Assembly: GCF_014200605.1 (NCBI RefSeq)
Contig: NZ_JACHCE010000012.1
Location: forward strand, 66,283 to 130,282
DNA length: 64,000 nt
Source of the DNA: Pedobacter cryoconitis
GTDB lineage: Bacteria; Bacteroidota; Bacteroidia; Sphingobacteriales; Sphingobacteriaceae
Direction of reading: 5' to 3'
Shown: piece by piece, positions 8,280-17,976 of the stretch
Layout of the letters: the number at the start of each line of letters is the position of its first letter
Position numbering within the stretch: the first letter of the stretch is position 1
Position numbers and translations under genes: made by a program
The notes under the pieces: model-generated
The model's input: only the letters and a program-made list of their open reading frames with translations
Databases searched by the model: none
Told to the model about the DNA's origin: nothing

Positions 8280-10433
8280 CTATTTAAGGTTTTGCATAAA
8301 ATAATCTGTTACTTTCTGATAAAGATGGGTTCTGTCTTTACCAATTACATTGTGTTCGTGACCAGGATAAATCATATAATCTACCTGTATATTATCATCG
8401 ACAGCTTTCTTAACCAGCTCCACGGTATGCTGTTGCAGAACCACGTTGTCCTGTAAACCATGAATAAGCAATAATTTGCCTTTCAGTTTCTGGATCTGAT
8501 TGGTCAGATTTGTTGCCGCATAACCCTCAGGGTTTTCCTGTGGGGTATCCATATAACGCTCTGTATACATAGCCTCATAGAAATTCCAGTTAGTAACTGC
8601 TCCACCAGCAACCGCAGCCTTGAATACATCAGGATGGTTAAGCATAAAATCTACGGTGTTAAAACCACCAAAACTCCATCCAAATAAGCCCATGTTTTCA
8701 GCATCTGTGTAAGGCAGGCCTTTCAGGTAAGTTACAGCCGACATCATATCTTCCATTTGTACATCCCCAACCCTTCTGAACATAGACTGCTCAAATGCTT
8801 TTCCACGGTTATCACTACCCCTGGTATCAATCACCATGACCACAAAACCCTGTTCAGCCAGATACTGGAACCAATAATTACCAGCACCGCCATTCCATTG
8901 ATCACGGATTAGCTGTGCATGTGAACCTCCATACCAGTAAACTATAACAGGGTGTTTTTTAGTGCTGTCCAGGTTAACAGGTTTAAAAAGATTACAGTAG
9001 ATCGCATCTCCGGCTTTTCCTTTGATCGTAAAAATAGAAGACTCTCCAAGTTTATAATCTTTCAGCGGGTCTTCTGCCTGAAATAATTGTTTTTTCAGGC
9101 CTTTTTTAACCTCAATAAGGTCAACAGTACCAGGATTTTTAGTAGAGCTGAAATAATCAAGAACTGTATTTCCCGAAGTACTTATTTCGGTTTTATGTAC
9201 AGCGAAACCAGATGTAATTCTTTTTGATTTACCAGATTTGATATTGACTACATATAAGTTTTTTGTAATTGGCGATTCTTCTGTTGATTCATAAAATAAA
9301 TTATCACCTGATGCATCAAAGCCTTTTACTTCCAGCACTTCCCATTTTCCTTTGGTCAATTGTTTAATCAGTTTCCCCTGTGCATTATATAGGTATAAAT
9401 GATTCCAGCCATCACGGTTACTCTGCCATATAAACTGCTTTGGATCATTTTTCAGGAATAATACAGGGACCAATGGTTCTACATATTTATCATCTCTTTC
9501 TTCAAAAAGTGTTTTGATATAATTACCAGTCTGTGCATTAAACTGTTTAAGCTCCATATGGTTCTGTCCACGGTTTAAAACAGCAATATAAACAAATTTA
9601 TCATCCGGACTCCAGGCGATATTTGTCAGATATTGATCCGCAGGCACTCCCGTTTTAAGGTAAACTACTGCCTGATTCTGTGTATTATAGACTCCAACAG
9701 TTACCTCATGGATTTTATCGCCTGCCATAGGGTATTTAATGTTCACATTTTTCGCCGGACGGCTCGTCCAGTCAATAATAGGATAATCAGCTACCATACT
9801 TTGATCCATACGGTAAAAAGCCAGCTGCTTCCCATCATTACTCCAATAAGTCCCTTTTTTAATACCAAACTCATCTCTGTGTACCGAAGAAGCATAAACA
9901 ATATTACCTGTTCCGTCATTGGTTACCTGTTTGGCAGTCTTACCATCGCTTACAAACAAATTGTAATTTTCAAGATAAGCTGTATATCCGGCTACACTTC
10001 TTTCTGCTTTATCTTTGCCAGCCAGCTGACTTTCAGTAATGACAGTAAAAGTATTACTCACGGGATTAAAGGCTAAAGTTGAACCGTTTGCAGTAATAAT
10101 CCAGTTTTTTTCCTGGTTAAAACGAATTGCCGGCATTATTTTTTGAGCCTTCTGGTTCGCTGTACTTAGTTTTTGATTGAGCTGACTTAAAGTCAAAAAA
10201 GGCTTACCTTCCTGATCAGCTGCACTCCCTTTAAACCACACAGTTTCGTTATTGACTTTTTTGGTGTATAGATACTCTTCTGTTCCATAAAGGAATTGAA
10301 GATTCTCCAATTTTGCCGGTGCAAGCGTAGTACGTACATTAGACATCGCATCGAGCATACTCAGGTTTTTCTGCTGACCGTTTACAATTCCAGCGCCAGA
10401 AAGCAACAAGAGGGATAAAACCAGTTTCTTCAT
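8280..10433 (-). CDS. S9 family peptidase, dipeptidyl peptidase IV type
   Basis: An exported serine peptidase that should release dipeptides from peptide N-termini. The start at 10433 gives MKKLVLSLLLLSGAG with cleavage near NGQQ; a longer frame begins at 10493 but would bury the signal peptide and pass over the promoter box. A beta-propeller (residues about 60-470) precedes the alpha/beta hydrolase domain. The nucleophile is S in GWSFGG near residue 587, the acid D in HGLQDNVV, and the His in YPGHEHNV. About 717 residues is normal for bacterial DPP-IV. TATATTTG lies 18 bases upstream. Confidence 0.92.
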   Translation of the reverse strand: MKKLVLSLLLLSGAGIVNGQQKNLSMLDAMSNVRTTLAPAKLENLQFLYGTEEYLYTKKVNNETVWFKGSAADQEGKPFLTLSQLNQKLSTANQKAQKIMPAIRFNQEKNWIITANGSTLAFNPVSNTFTVITESQLAGKDKAERSVAGYTAYLENYNLFVSDGKTAKQVTNDGTGNIVYASSVHRDEFGIKKGTYWSNDGKQLAFYRMDQSMVADYPIIDWTSRPAKNVNIKYPMAGDKIHEVTVGVYNTQNQAVVYLKTGVPADQYLTNIAWSPDDKFVYIAVLNRGQNHMELKQFNAQTGNYIKTLFEERDDKYVEPLVPVLFLKNDPKQFIWQSNRDGWNHLYLYNAQGKLIKQLTKGKWEVLEVKGFDASGDNLFYESTEESPITKNLYVVNIKSGKSKRITSGFAVHKTEISTSGNTVLDYFSSTKNPGTVDLIEVKKGLKKQLFQAEDPLKDYKLGESSIFTIKGKAGDAIYCNLFKPVNLDSTKKHPVIVYWYGGSHAQLIRDQWNGGAGNYWFQYLAEQGFVVMVIDTRGSDNRGKAFEQSMFRRVGDVQMEDMMSAVTYLKGLPYTDAENMGLFGWSFGGFNTVDFMLNHPDVFKAAVAGGAVTNWNFYEAMYTERYMDTPQENPEGYAATNLTNQIQKLKGKLLLIHGLQDNVVLQQHTVELVKKAVDDNIQVDYMIYPGHEHNVIGKDRTHLYQKVTDYFMQNLK

Positions 10434-10451
10434 TTTTTTAAATTTGATGGC

Positions 10452-10459
10452 CAAATATA
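10452..10459 (-). promoter_or_regulatory. TAnnTTTG -7 box for the DPP-IV gene
   Basis: Minus-strand TATATTTG, 18 bases before the ATG at 10433. It supports the shorter start, because the alternative start at 10493 lies upstream of it. Confidence 0.55.
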
Positions 10460-10857
10460 GCAATTCTGGTATACAGGGATGAATTTTACCCAATTTGGAA
10501 TATTTTCTCCATAATCTAATTTTTCACTCCTGCACAATAATAAGTGTTAAAATATGTTAATACAGTATTAGTTCATCAGGTTCGATCTGACAGAAAACAA
10601 TAAATAGATAAATAGATGAAAACTATCAAGGTATTCCTTCTTCCAGGGTTAATTATCAAAAAGCTGGGATTAACCAAGCTATATTACTGGTTCAACAAGT
10701 AATTGTATCCCCTCTTCTATTCAGTAATATTTTTAATAGAATAAGCATTTATAAATCGTATTTGCTAATTTGAGCCCAATCTGCCCTCCTGTATCATTTC
10801 TGTTGATTACAAATTATCCTGATTCGTTTAGGCGGTAGATCTTATTAAAAATAAAAG
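10460..10857. other. Intergenic region between divergent peptidase genes
   Basis: About 400 bases between the DPP-IV promoter and the M13 start. It holds one possible 28-codon reading frame (10616-10702) and otherwise only AT-rich sequence. No clear -7 box was found directly ahead of the M13 gene, and no terminator or RNA fold was recognised. Confidence 0.6.
10616..10702 (+). CDS. Possible 28-residue small hydrophobic protein
   Basis: An ATG frame encodes MKTIKVFLLPGLIIKK and ends LYYWFNK. It is hydrophobic with basic ends, as expected for a small membrane peptide, and is preceded by an AT-rich stretch, but it has no ribosome-binding site, no clear promoter and no family I recognise. Random occurrence is quite possible. 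Confidence 0.22.
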   Translation: MKTIKVFLLPGLIIKKLGLTKLYYWFNK

Positions 10858-12897
10858 ATGAATACAAAACACCTGAAAAGCTATTTTGCCATTTTAGGAA
10901 TAGTAGCAGCAAGCTATTCTTCCTACGCACAAAATGCACCTAAGAAATTTATAGATCCTGCAAATATGGATCTTACTGTAAAACCCGGAGATAATTTTTA
11001 CGAATATGCCAGCGGAAACTGGATTAAAAATAATCCGGTTCCTGCAAAGGAAACACGCTGGGGAAGTTTCAATGAATTAAGAGATTTTAATATTAATGCA
11101 GTAAAAAGTGTAGTTGAAGCCGCTGCTGCTGATCGCTCTGCTCCTGCAGGTTCACCAACAAGACGTGTTGGCGATTTTTACGCTGCCGCTATGGACAGTG
11201 TTACGATAGAAAAACTAAGTTATACTCCTATTAAAGCTGATCTGTCAAGAATTAATAAGATTAAAGATATTCAGGGTATTCTGGATGAAACTATCGCAAT
11301 GCGCACTTCTGGTATCGGATCTGCTATGTATAGCTTTTATGTTGGCCAGGATAGAAAGAATGTAAATAAATATGTGGCACAGCTTGGCCAGGGCGGAACA
11401 ACTTTACCTGACCGTGATTATTATTTAAAGGATGATAGCAGGACATTAAAAATCCGCGAAGCTTATCTGAACTATATGACTACTTTGTTCACGCTGACTG
11501 GCAGCTCTGCTACTGAGGCGAAACAAAAAGCAAATACTGTACTTTCTATAGAGAAAAAGCTTGCTGAAGCGCAAATGTCACGTCTTGAAATGCGTGATCC
11601 TTATAAAACGTATAATAAATTCACAGTTGCCGATTTCAATAAAACTACGCCAAATATTAACTGGGCCGCTACTTTACCAAAATTATTGGTTCAGTGGCAG
11701 GATACTGTATTAGTAGGCGCACCTAAATTCTTTGTCAGCCTGAATGAAATGCTGTCCTCTGTTTCTGTAGCAGACTGGAAAACTTACCTGGAATGGAATA
11801 TCCTTAAAAATTCTGCACCTAATCTAAGTTCTCCTTTTGTCAAAGCAAATTTTGCTTTTAACCAGGCACAGACAGGACAAAAGGTACAGACACCAAGATG
11901 GCAGACTATGTCTTCCAAAACTGATGGCTCAATTGGTGAATTATTAGGACAGCTATATGTAGCTAAATATTTCAAACCTGAAGCTAAAGCCAGAATGACA
12001 GAGATGATTAAAAATCTGCGTACTGCATTCGAGATCAGAATCAAAGGATTGGAATGGATGAGTGATGTCACTAAAGAAAAAGCTTTAGCTAAATTAAATG
12101 CTTTTGTTCCTAAAATCGGTTATCCTGATAAATGGAGAACTTATGACGGATTAAATATTGACCGCAAAACTTATTTCCAGAATCTTAGAAATGTAGGTGC
12201 ATGGGGATATAAGGAAATGGTCAGCCAGTTAGGTAAACCAGTAGATCGTACAAGATTTGGAATGACCCCGCCAACTGTAAATGCTTATTACAGCCCTACA
12301 ATGAATGAAATTGTATTCCCTGCCGGAATTTTACAGTTCCCTTTCTTTGCTGCTGATGCTGATGATGCCATTAACTATGGTGGTATCGGTGCTGTAATTG
12401 GTCATGAGATGTCTCATGGTTTTGATGATAGCGGAAGCCAGTACGATAAAGATGGTAATCTGCGAAACTGGTGGACAGATCAGGACCGTACTAAATTTGA
12501 AGCCAAAACAAAAGCATTGGGCGAACAATTTGATGCTTATACTGTATTGGATACGATTCACGTGATCGGTAAACTGACCATGGGTGAAAATATCGGCGAC
12601 TTAGGTGGTTTAAATGCTGCTTATACTGCTTTCAAAATGACTAAACAAGGTCAATCAGAAGAGAAAATCGATGGGTTCACACCAGATCAGCGTTTCTTCC
12701 TTTCATGGGCGCAGGTATGGAGAGGTAATATTTTACCTGATAATGCTGCACAATTGATTAAAACTGATCCGCATTCTCCTGGAGAATTCAGGACTATTGG
12801 TGCCCCGGTAAATATGGATGCCTGGTATAAAGCATTTGATGTGAAACCTGGCGATAAATTATACAAAAAACCAGAAGACAGAATCAGACTCTGGTAA
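10858..12897 (+). CDS. M13 family metallopeptidase (neprilysin/PepO-like)
   Basis: An exported zinc endopeptidase of the neprilysin family. A signal peptide (residues 1-24, ending SSYAQ) precedes FIDPANMDLTVKPGDNFYEYASGNW, the usual family opening. Zinc ligands are in HEMSH near residue 516 and ENIGDLGG near 580; the substrate-binding NAYY lies near 479. The end VKPGDKLYKKPEDRIRLW has the family's terminal W. Length 679 fits. A hairpin terminator (12910-12951) follows, shared with the convergent neighbour. Substrates are probably extracellular peptides. Confidence 0.95.
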   Translation: MNTKHLKSYFAILGIVAASYSSYAQNAPKKFIDPANMDLTVKPGDNFYEYASGNWIKNNPVPAKETRWGSFNELRDFNINAVKSVVEAAAADRSAPAGSPTRRVGDFYAAAMDSVTIEKLSYTPIKADLSRINKIKDIQGILDETIAMRTSGIGSAMYSFYVGQDRKNVNKYVAQLGQGGTTLPDRDYYLKDDSRTLKIREAYLNYMTTLFTLTGSSATEAKQKANTVLSIEKKLAEAQMSRLEMRDPYKTYNKFTVADFNKTTPNINWAATLPKLLVQWQDTVLVGAPKFFVSLNEMLSSVSVADWKTYLEWNILKNSAPNLSSPFVKANFAFNQAQTGQKVQTPRWQTMSSKTDGSIGELLGQLYVAKYFKPEAKARMTEMIKNLRTAFEIRIKGLEWMSDVTKEKALAKLNAFVPKIGYPDKWRTYDGLNIDRKTYFQNLRNVGAWGYKEMVSQLGKPVDRTRFGMTPPTVNAYYSPTMNEIVFPAGILQFPFFAADADDAINYGGIGAVIGHEMSHGFDDSGSQYDKDGNLRNWWTDQDRTKFEAKTKALGEQFDAYTVLDTIHVIGKLTMGENIGDLGGLNAAYTAFKMTKQGQSEEKIDGFTPDQRFFLSWAQVWRGNILPDNAAQLIKTDPHSPGEFRTIGAPVNMDAWYKAFDVKPGDKLYKKPEDRIRLW

Positions 12898-12909
12898 TCA
12901 TTTTCCAAC

Positions 12910-12951
12910 AAAAAGCACCGCTGCGGATTAATTTCCACAACGGCGCTTTTT
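12910..12951. terminator. Bidirectional hairpin between convergent genes
   Basis: AAAAAGCACCG (12910-12920) pairs with CGGCGCTTTTT (12941-12951) with one mismatch. The A-run and T-run allow use from both sides. Confidence 0.75.
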
Positions 12952-12966
12952 TTATATTTCAAATTC

Positions 12967-13989
12967 TTAAGATTTAAATCTGGTCAAAACTTTCCTGCCC
13001 AGATCATAGGTCAGCCTGAATGCCTGCTGACTACTGGTTCTTGATGGAGTATTATGCAAACTAAAAACAAATGATCCTTTGATATTTTTAAATATGATAG
13101 GGGTATAAATTAAGTCAACCCTGTTGTAGGTCTTATTTTGATAGAAACCATCTCCGTAATTGATATGAGAACCCTGACCTTTATAAAATTCCTCATATAA
13201 AGCAAAGCGTTTGTAACCAAGATAAGCACTGGCTACAAACCCTTTTGGCGTATTCAAATCGGTGACGTCTCTGATTCTCTCTATAGAAACCAGGGCACCC
13301 GCTTCAATAGTCAGTGAATCTAAAATAGTCTTATGACTAAAGTCCAGTCCCAGTTTCACCTGTATACCTCCATTATCTTCTATATGGTCACCAGCCTGTT
13401 CATTCGAGGTATAGGCATTGTGCATTAACTGAAAATAATGAGTTACATAGAAAGGCCCAGTAGTAACCGGACGATATTTACCAGAGAATCCAACTAAAAA
13501 TTGCTCACGGTCTGTTGGCGATTGCTTACTCAGCCAGTCAATCCATAGGGTTTCTGTAAAATGCTCGTTTTTATAATTCAGCAACATCCCCTGGATATTA
13601 GGACGGTAATAACGTAAAGTATCATTTAATAAAGCGCGCGGATAATCACTAAGCAACCCTTCGCGGGAAAATGCACCAATATTAAAATTCCAGTTCTTAT
13701 TGGTATAGTTATAATAAGCAACCGGATCTGCTTTCATAAATTTTCTGGAACCAAATTCATGTAATGTATTTACCCCAACAATAAAATGGTTGTTACTGTC
13801 CAGGTTTAATCCCAGATCGAGTGCCAGCCTTGTACCCGAATAAGTGTTGGACCGGGAAACATAATCTTTATATTCTCTGTTATCCATAAACCCCATACCA
13901 TTGAAATGGATATCCAGGCTGCCTTGTGCGAATGTTATAGTACTTGAAAATATTGAAACAATAATAATCAGGTAGATTTTTTTGATCAT
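12967..13989 (-). CDS. Putative outer-membrane beta-barrel protein
   Basis: A 340-residue secreted protein with a clear signal peptide (MIKKIYLIIIVSIFSSTITFAQ). The rest consists of alternating short amphipathic strands rich in Y, F, N and G (for example NFNIGAFSREGLL, ASAYLGYKRFALYEEFYKG, GSFVFSLHNTP), and the C-terminus LTYDLGRKVLTRFKS looks like a late barrel strand. I do not recognise the family; a porin-like or phosphate-selective-porin-like protein is possible. It stands alone, converging on the M13 peptidase. Confidence 0.75.
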   Translation of the reverse strand: MIKKIYLIIIVSIFSSTITFAQGSLDIHFNGMGFMDNREYKDYVSRSNTYSGTRLALDLGLNLDSNNHFIVGVNTLHEFGSRKFMKADPVAYYNYTNKNWNFNIGAFSREGLLSDYPRALLNDTLRYYRPNIQGMLLNYKNEHFTETLWIDWLSKQSPTDREQFLVGFSGKYRPVTTGPFYVTHYFQLMHNAYTSNEQAGDHIEDNGGIQVKLGLDFSHKTILDSLTIEAGALVSIERIRDVTDLNTPKGFVASAYLGYKRFALYEEFYKGQGSHINYGDGFYQNKTYNRVDLIYTPIIFKNIKGSFVFSLHNTPSRTSSQQAFRLTYDLGRKVLTRFKS

Positions 13990-14050
13990 AAAATGTGTTT
14001 TAACTTAAAAATTGGTGCTAATCTACAAAGCTTGTTTAGAATTTATGTGG

Positions 14051-14058
14051 TAATTTTG
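14051..14058 (+). promoter_or_regulatory. TAnnTTTG -7 box for mnmD
   Basis: TAATTTTG ends 5 bases before the mnmD ATG at 14064, consistent with a leaderless or nearly leaderless transcript. Confidence 0.5.
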
Positions 14059-14063
14059 TAGAA

Positions 14064-14753
14064 ATGAATATCATCACCCAAACCGCAGACGGCTCTAACA
14101 CATTATATAATGAAACCATTGGTGAACATTACCACTCCAAACATGGTGCATTACAGGAAAGCAAACATGTATTTATTGATGCCGGACTAAAATTAGCTGA
14201 ACTAAATTTCCCCGGACAGACTATCTCTATCCTCGAAATTGGCTTTGGTACAGGTTTAAATTTTCTTTTAACCTCAGCCTACGCTGACGAACAGGGGCTT
14301 TCCCTGAATTATACTGGAATTGAGGCCTACCCATTAACTCAGGAAGAATTAATCTCTACCCAATATAACCAATACGTACCTGCTCCAATCTGGGATAGCC
14401 TGATAAATGTCTATGCTGCTGCACTAAGCTCAGCTACTTCGATAAATGAGAACCAGGAATTGACTATAGCACATACTACACTGGACGCTTTTAAAGCTGA
14501 AAAGCTGTTTGATCTGGTATATTTTGATGCGTTCTCTGTACAGCATCAGCCAGAAATGTGGTCTGATGAGATTATCTGCCATGTTTGCTCTTTTATAAAG
14601 CCCAATGGGATATTTGTTACCTATGCAATCACAGGAAAATTAAAACGTGCACTCAAAAGCTGTGGAATGAAGGTTGAAAAACTTCCAGGTGCCCCTGGTA
14701 AAAGAGAAATGCTGCGTGCAATTAAAGTTCCGGCAGAACAAGCGGAGGTTTAA
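14064..14753 (+). CDS. mnmD: tRNA (5-methylaminomethyl-2-thiouridine34) methyltransferase, MnmD type
   Basis: This 229-residue protein matches the methyltransferase half of E. coli MnmC (DUF752). The SAM-binding motif is EIGFGTGLNFLL near residues 54-65, and the catalytic region is FDLVYFDAFSVQHQPEMW near 150-167. The FAD-dependent oxidase half of MnmC is absent, as in many bacteria with stand-alone MnmD. It acts on the wobble uridine of certain tRNAs. A TAATTTTG box lies 5 bases before the ATG. It is a single-gene unit. Confidence 0.92.
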   Translation: MNIITQTADGSNTLYNETIGEHYHSKHGALQESKHVFIDAGLKLAELNFPGQTISILEIGFGTGLNFLLTSAYADEQGLSLNYTGIEAYPLTQEELISTQYNQYVPAPIWDSLINVYAAALSSATSINENQELTIAHTTLDAFKAEKLFDLVYFDAFSVQHQPEMWSDEIICHVCSFIKPNGIFVTYAITGKLKRALKSCGMKVEKLPGAPGKREMLRAIKVPAEQAEV

Positions 14754-14857
14754 TTTACAAATTCCGGACTAAACTTGAACTTCTGCCAATTAAATTTGTT
14801 TTTAGGGCAAAATAAAAATCTACCAGTTTATTAAGCTGAAAAACAAATTATTTACAG

Positions 14858-15814
14858 ATGGAAAAAAGAAAATTAGGTAATACAGATTTACTGGTTTCGC
14901 CAGTAACTTTTGGCGGGAATGTTTTTGGATGGACGTTAGATGAGAAGAAATCTTTTGAAGTTCTTGATGGTTTCGTAGCTGCAGGCTTTAACTTTATTGA
15001 TACTGCGGATGTATATTCAAGATGGGTACCAGAAAATAAAGGTGGTGAATCTGAAACTATTATTGGTAACTGGATGAAGGCACGTAATAATCGCAACCAG
15101 ATTATACTAGCCACTAAAGTGGGTAGCAATATGGCTTTAGACGGGAAAAAGTGTCTTTCAAAAAAATATATACTGGAAGAAGTTGACGCTTCTCTGCTGA
15201 GGTTAAAAACAGATTATATCGATCTTTATCAATCTCATTATGATGATCCGGAGACTCCGGTACAGGAAACACTGGAAGCTTACGATCAATTGATCAGGGC
15301 AGGAAAAGTACGCTGGATTGGAGCTTCAAATTTCAGCCCGGAAAGATTTAAAGAATCGCTTGAAACCAGTGAACGTCTCAGTTTACCAAAATACCAGACT
15401 TTTCAGCCGGAATATAATTTATACCAAAGAGAAGGTTTCGAAAAAGAAATGGAACACATTTGTCTTGACAATCACATTGGCGTTATTAATTATTATTCTT
15501 TAGCCAGCGGTTTTCTTACAGGAAAGTACCGTTCAGAAGCTGATCTCGGTAAAAGCCAGCGGGGCAGTGCCGTAAAAAACTATTTAAATCCAAGGGGCTT
15601 CAAAATTCTAAAAGCGCTGGACGAAGTTTCAGAGCAATACAATGCTTCTGTTGCGAGTGTTGCCATAGCCTGGCTTATTGCAAGGCCTTCAGTGACCTCT
15701 CCTATTGCAAGTGTAACCAGCTTAAATCAATTGAAAGACCTGACAAGGGCAGCGTCCTTAAAACTTGGTATCGAAGATATTTCTATTCTGGACGAAGCCA
15801 GTGCCTGGCAATAA
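14858..15814 (+). CDS. Aldo/keto reductase
   Basis: An NADPH-dependent oxidoreductase of 318 residues with a TIM barrel. The opening MEKRKLGNTDLLVSPVTFGG is typical. The catalytic tetrad is readable as D and Y in FIDTADVYS, K in ILATKVGS and H in YQSHYDDP. RWIGASNFSPERF and FQPEYNLYQREGFE are hallmark strands of the YajO/YghZ-like group. Its substrate is not predictable. A small terminator (15840-15876) follows. Confidence 0.93.
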   Translation: MEKRKLGNTDLLVSPVTFGGNVFGWTLDEKKSFEVLDGFVAAGFNFIDTADVYSRWVPENKGGESETIIGNWMKARNNRNQIILATKVGSNMALDGKKCLSKKYILEEVDASLLRLKTDYIDLYQSHYDDPETPVQETLEAYDQLIRAGKVRWIGASNFSPERFKESLETSERLSLPKYQTFQPEYNLYQREGFEKEMEHICLDNHIGVINYYSLASGFLTGKYRSEADLGKSQRGSAVKNYLNPRGFKILKALDEVSEQYNASVASVAIAWLIARPSVTSPIASVTSLNQLKDLTRAASLKLGIEDISILDEASAWQ

Positions 15815-15839
15815 AGCTTAAGGAACATCATATATACCG

Positions 15840-15876
15840 TGCCCTGCTAATTATTTTGGCAGGGCATTTGTTTTTA
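15840..15876 (+). terminator. Hairpin terminator after the aldo/keto reductase
   Basis: TGCCCTGC (15840-15847) pairs with GCAGGGCA (15859-15866), followed by TTTGTTTTT. Confidence 0.75.
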
Positions 15877-15905
15877 GCAAGACTTTATGATTAAATTCAC
15901 CTACA

Positions 15906-17018
15906 ATGAAAAACATCTCCCCTCCTTTTTATGCCAAACTCGCTTTGGTCTTGTTTTCAATTATCTGCCTTGGGTATCTTGCAATTTTAGGCCATAGTTT
16001 GCTTGCTCCTTTACTCGCATCATTTCTATTAGCGCTGTTGTTATTACCACTGGCAAATTTCCTGGAAAATAAATGGAAGTTTAAAAGAGGCTTAGCTTCT
16101 ATTGTCTCAGTTATCCTGATGATCGCTGTGATTTCAAGTATCATGTTTTTTCTAGCCAGTCAGTTGAGCGATCTGGGACAAGACTGGCCTTTATTGAAGC
16201 AACAGGCGGTACATTCCTTTGAATCACTACAAGTATGGGTCTCCCATACCTTCAATGTAAATGCACATAAACAAATTGATTATCTAAAAGATAGTGCAAC
16301 CAGTGCCTTAGCTTCAAGTGCAACCGTATTGGGTGCTACGCTGATGACCCTATCATCTACACTTTTATTTCTTGCCTTTCTTTTATTGTTTACCTTCTTT
16401 ATCTTAAACTATCGACGCATTCTTTTTACTTTCCTGATTACCGTTTTTAAAGAAGAACATGCTGACAAGGTTAAACAAATAGTGGAGCAAATTCAGTACA
16501 TAATCAAGCGTTATATTTTAGGGTTATTTCTTCAAATGCTGATAGTTACGACGTTAACTATGGTAGTTTTATCGCTATTAGGAGTAAAATATGCTGTGTT
16601 GCTTGGTCTGATTACTGGTATTTTCAATCTGGTCCCATATGTCGGGATCTTTTCTTCTCTGCTGATCAGTGTGCTGATTACTTTTGCAACAGCAGGGGCA
16701 ACCAAAGTATTGTTTGTGATTATAGCTTATGTTGCTATTCACACATTAGATGGTAATATCCTGATGCCGCTTGTTGTTGGTTCAAAGGTAAAGATCAATG
16801 CACTGTTTGCCTTTATCGGAATTGTTGTCGGAGAGATGTTATGGGGGATTTCAGGAATGTTTTTATGTATTCCCTATCTGGCCATGCTCAAAATCATATT
16901 TGATCGTATTGATGAATTAAAGCCATGGGGACTTTTACTTGGTGAACAGGAAAAGCCCGAACGCAAACGTAAAGTATACCGGATCACTAAAAAAATCAAG
17001 CTTGAAGAGCCTGAATAA
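15906..17018 (+). CDS. AI-2E family transporter
   Basis: A 370-residue polytopic inner-membrane protein of the AI-2E (PerM/TqsA) family. Two hydrophobic segments at residues 10-50, one near 60-82, and a group of five from about 138 to 335 fit the usual topology. GLITGIFNLVPYVGIFSSL and the DGNILMPLVVGSKVKINAL segment are strongly conserved in the family. Members are variously linked to autoinducer-2 export and Na+(Li+)/H+ antiport, so the substrate is open. A basic C-terminal tail follows the last helix. Hairpin 17044-17074 lies behind it. Confidence 0.92.
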   Translation: MKNISPPFYAKLALVLFSIICLGYLAILGHSLLAPLLASFLLALLLLPLANFLENKWKFKRGLASIVSVILMIAVISSIMFFLASQLSDLGQDWPLLKQQAVHSFESLQVWVSHTFNVNAHKQIDYLKDSATSALASSATVLGATLMTLSSTLLFLAFLLLFTFFILNYRRILFTFLITVFKEEHADKVKQIVEQIQYIIKRYILGLFLQMLIVTTLTMVVLSLLGVKYAVLLGLITGIFNLVPYVGIFSSLLISVLITFATAGATKVLFVIIAYVAIHTLDGNILMPLVVGSKVKINALFAFIGIVVGEMLWGISGMFLCIPYLAMLKIIFDRIDELKPWGLLLGEQEKPERKRKVYRITKKIKLEEPE

Positions 17019-17043
17019 TAAGCTATAAATTCACAGAGTTTTT

Positions 17044-17074
17044 CAAACCCATTCTTTTAAATAGGATGGGTTTG
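17044..17074 (+). terminator. Hairpin terminator between the AI-2E gene and mazG
   Basis: CAAACCCAT (17044-17052) pairs exactly with ATGGGTTTG (17066-17074). The following T-run is weak (GTATTTTAG), so termination may be partial; that same stretch resembles a -7 box for mazG. Confidence 0.6.
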
Positions 17075-17107
17075 GTATTTTAGCAATTATATTTCAAACA
17101 AAACCCC

Positions 17108-17914
17108 ATGCCAAACAATATCCCTCCTTTAACCGCAGCCGATCCTTCATCTGCCTTTCAAAGGCTGTTAACCGTACTTGATACCCTTAGAACTGAGTGT
17201 CCATGGGACAAAAAGCAAACGATGGAAACTTTACGTCACCTGACGATAGAAGAAACCTATGAGCTTTCTGATGCCATTTTGGATGGAGATCTGACTGAGG
17301 TGAAGAAAGAACTCGGTGATGTCATGATGCATCTTGTTTTCTACGCTAAAATTGCCTCCGAAACGAACGATTTTACCATAGTTGATGTGCTTAACAGCGT
17401 TTGTGATAAATTGATTAACCGTCATCCGCATATCTATGGTGACGTAGAAGTGCAGGATGAACATGATGTAAAACGTAACTGGGAACAAATCAAACTTAAA
17501 GAAGGCAACAAATCTGTTTTAGGTGGTGTTCCGGCTTCCCTTCCTGCATTGGTAAAAGCAAGCAGGATTCAGGAAAAAGCAAGAGGTATTGGTTTTGACT
17601 GGGAAGACAAGACTCAGGTTTGGGAAAAAGTAGAAGAAGAACTTCAGGAATTTAAAAACGAATACAATGTTTTTGACAACGAAGCTATAGATCTGGAAAA
17701 AGCAGAATCTGAGTTTGGAGACCTGATTTTTTCTCTGGTTAACTATGCCCGTTTTATCGGAATTAACCCGGAAAACGCATTGGAAAAAACAAACAGAAAA
17801 TTCATCAAACGTTTCCAGTATATTGAAAGTAAAGCAAAAGAGACCGGAAAAGCATTGCAGGATATGACTTTAGCCGAAATGGATATCTACTGGAATGAGG
17901 CCAAGAAACTCTAA
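17108..17914 (+). CDS. mazG: Nucleoside triphosphate pyrophosphohydrolase MazG
   Basis: MazG hydrolyses (d)NTPs to NMP and pyrophosphate, cleaning the nucleotide pool and possibly tuning ppGpp. The 268-residue protein has two MazG domains like the E. coli enzyme. The first carries CPWDKKQT and the metal-binding EETYELSDAI with KKELGDVMMHLVFYAKI. The second carries EEELQEF and ESEFGDLIFSLVNYARF. Both metal sites look intact. A 20-bp perfect bidirectional hairpin separates it from the convergent DEAD-box gene. Confidence 0.96.
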   Translation: MPNNIPPLTAADPSSAFQRLLTVLDTLRTECPWDKKQTMETLRHLTIEETYELSDAILDGDLTEVKKELGDVMMHLVFYAKIASETNDFTIVDVLNSVCDKLINRHPHIYGDVEVQDEHDVKRNWEQIKLKEGNKSVLGGVPASLPALVKASRIQEKARGIGFDWEDKTQVWEKVEEELQEFKNEYNVFDNEAIDLEKAESEFGDLIFSLVNYARFIGINPENALEKTNRKFIKRFQYIESKAKETGKALQDMTLAEMDIYWNEAKKL

Positions 17915-17929
17915 TCCGGAAAATAAGAT

Positions 17930-17976
17930 AACATAAAAAAGCCTGTTTATTTAAAATAAACAGGCTTTTTTATGTT
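17930..17976. terminator. 20-bp perfect bidirectional hairpin
   Basis: Arms 17930-17949 and 17957-17976 are exactly complementary around a 7-base loop, with six A and six T in the stem. It ends at the base before the stop of the convergent helicase-like gene. Confidence 0.85.

Noticed and set aside
8280-10493. Upstream start at 10493 for the DPP-IV gene
   Set aside because: It would place 20 residues before the signal peptide and start upstream of the TATATTTG promoter box; ATG 10433 fits both.
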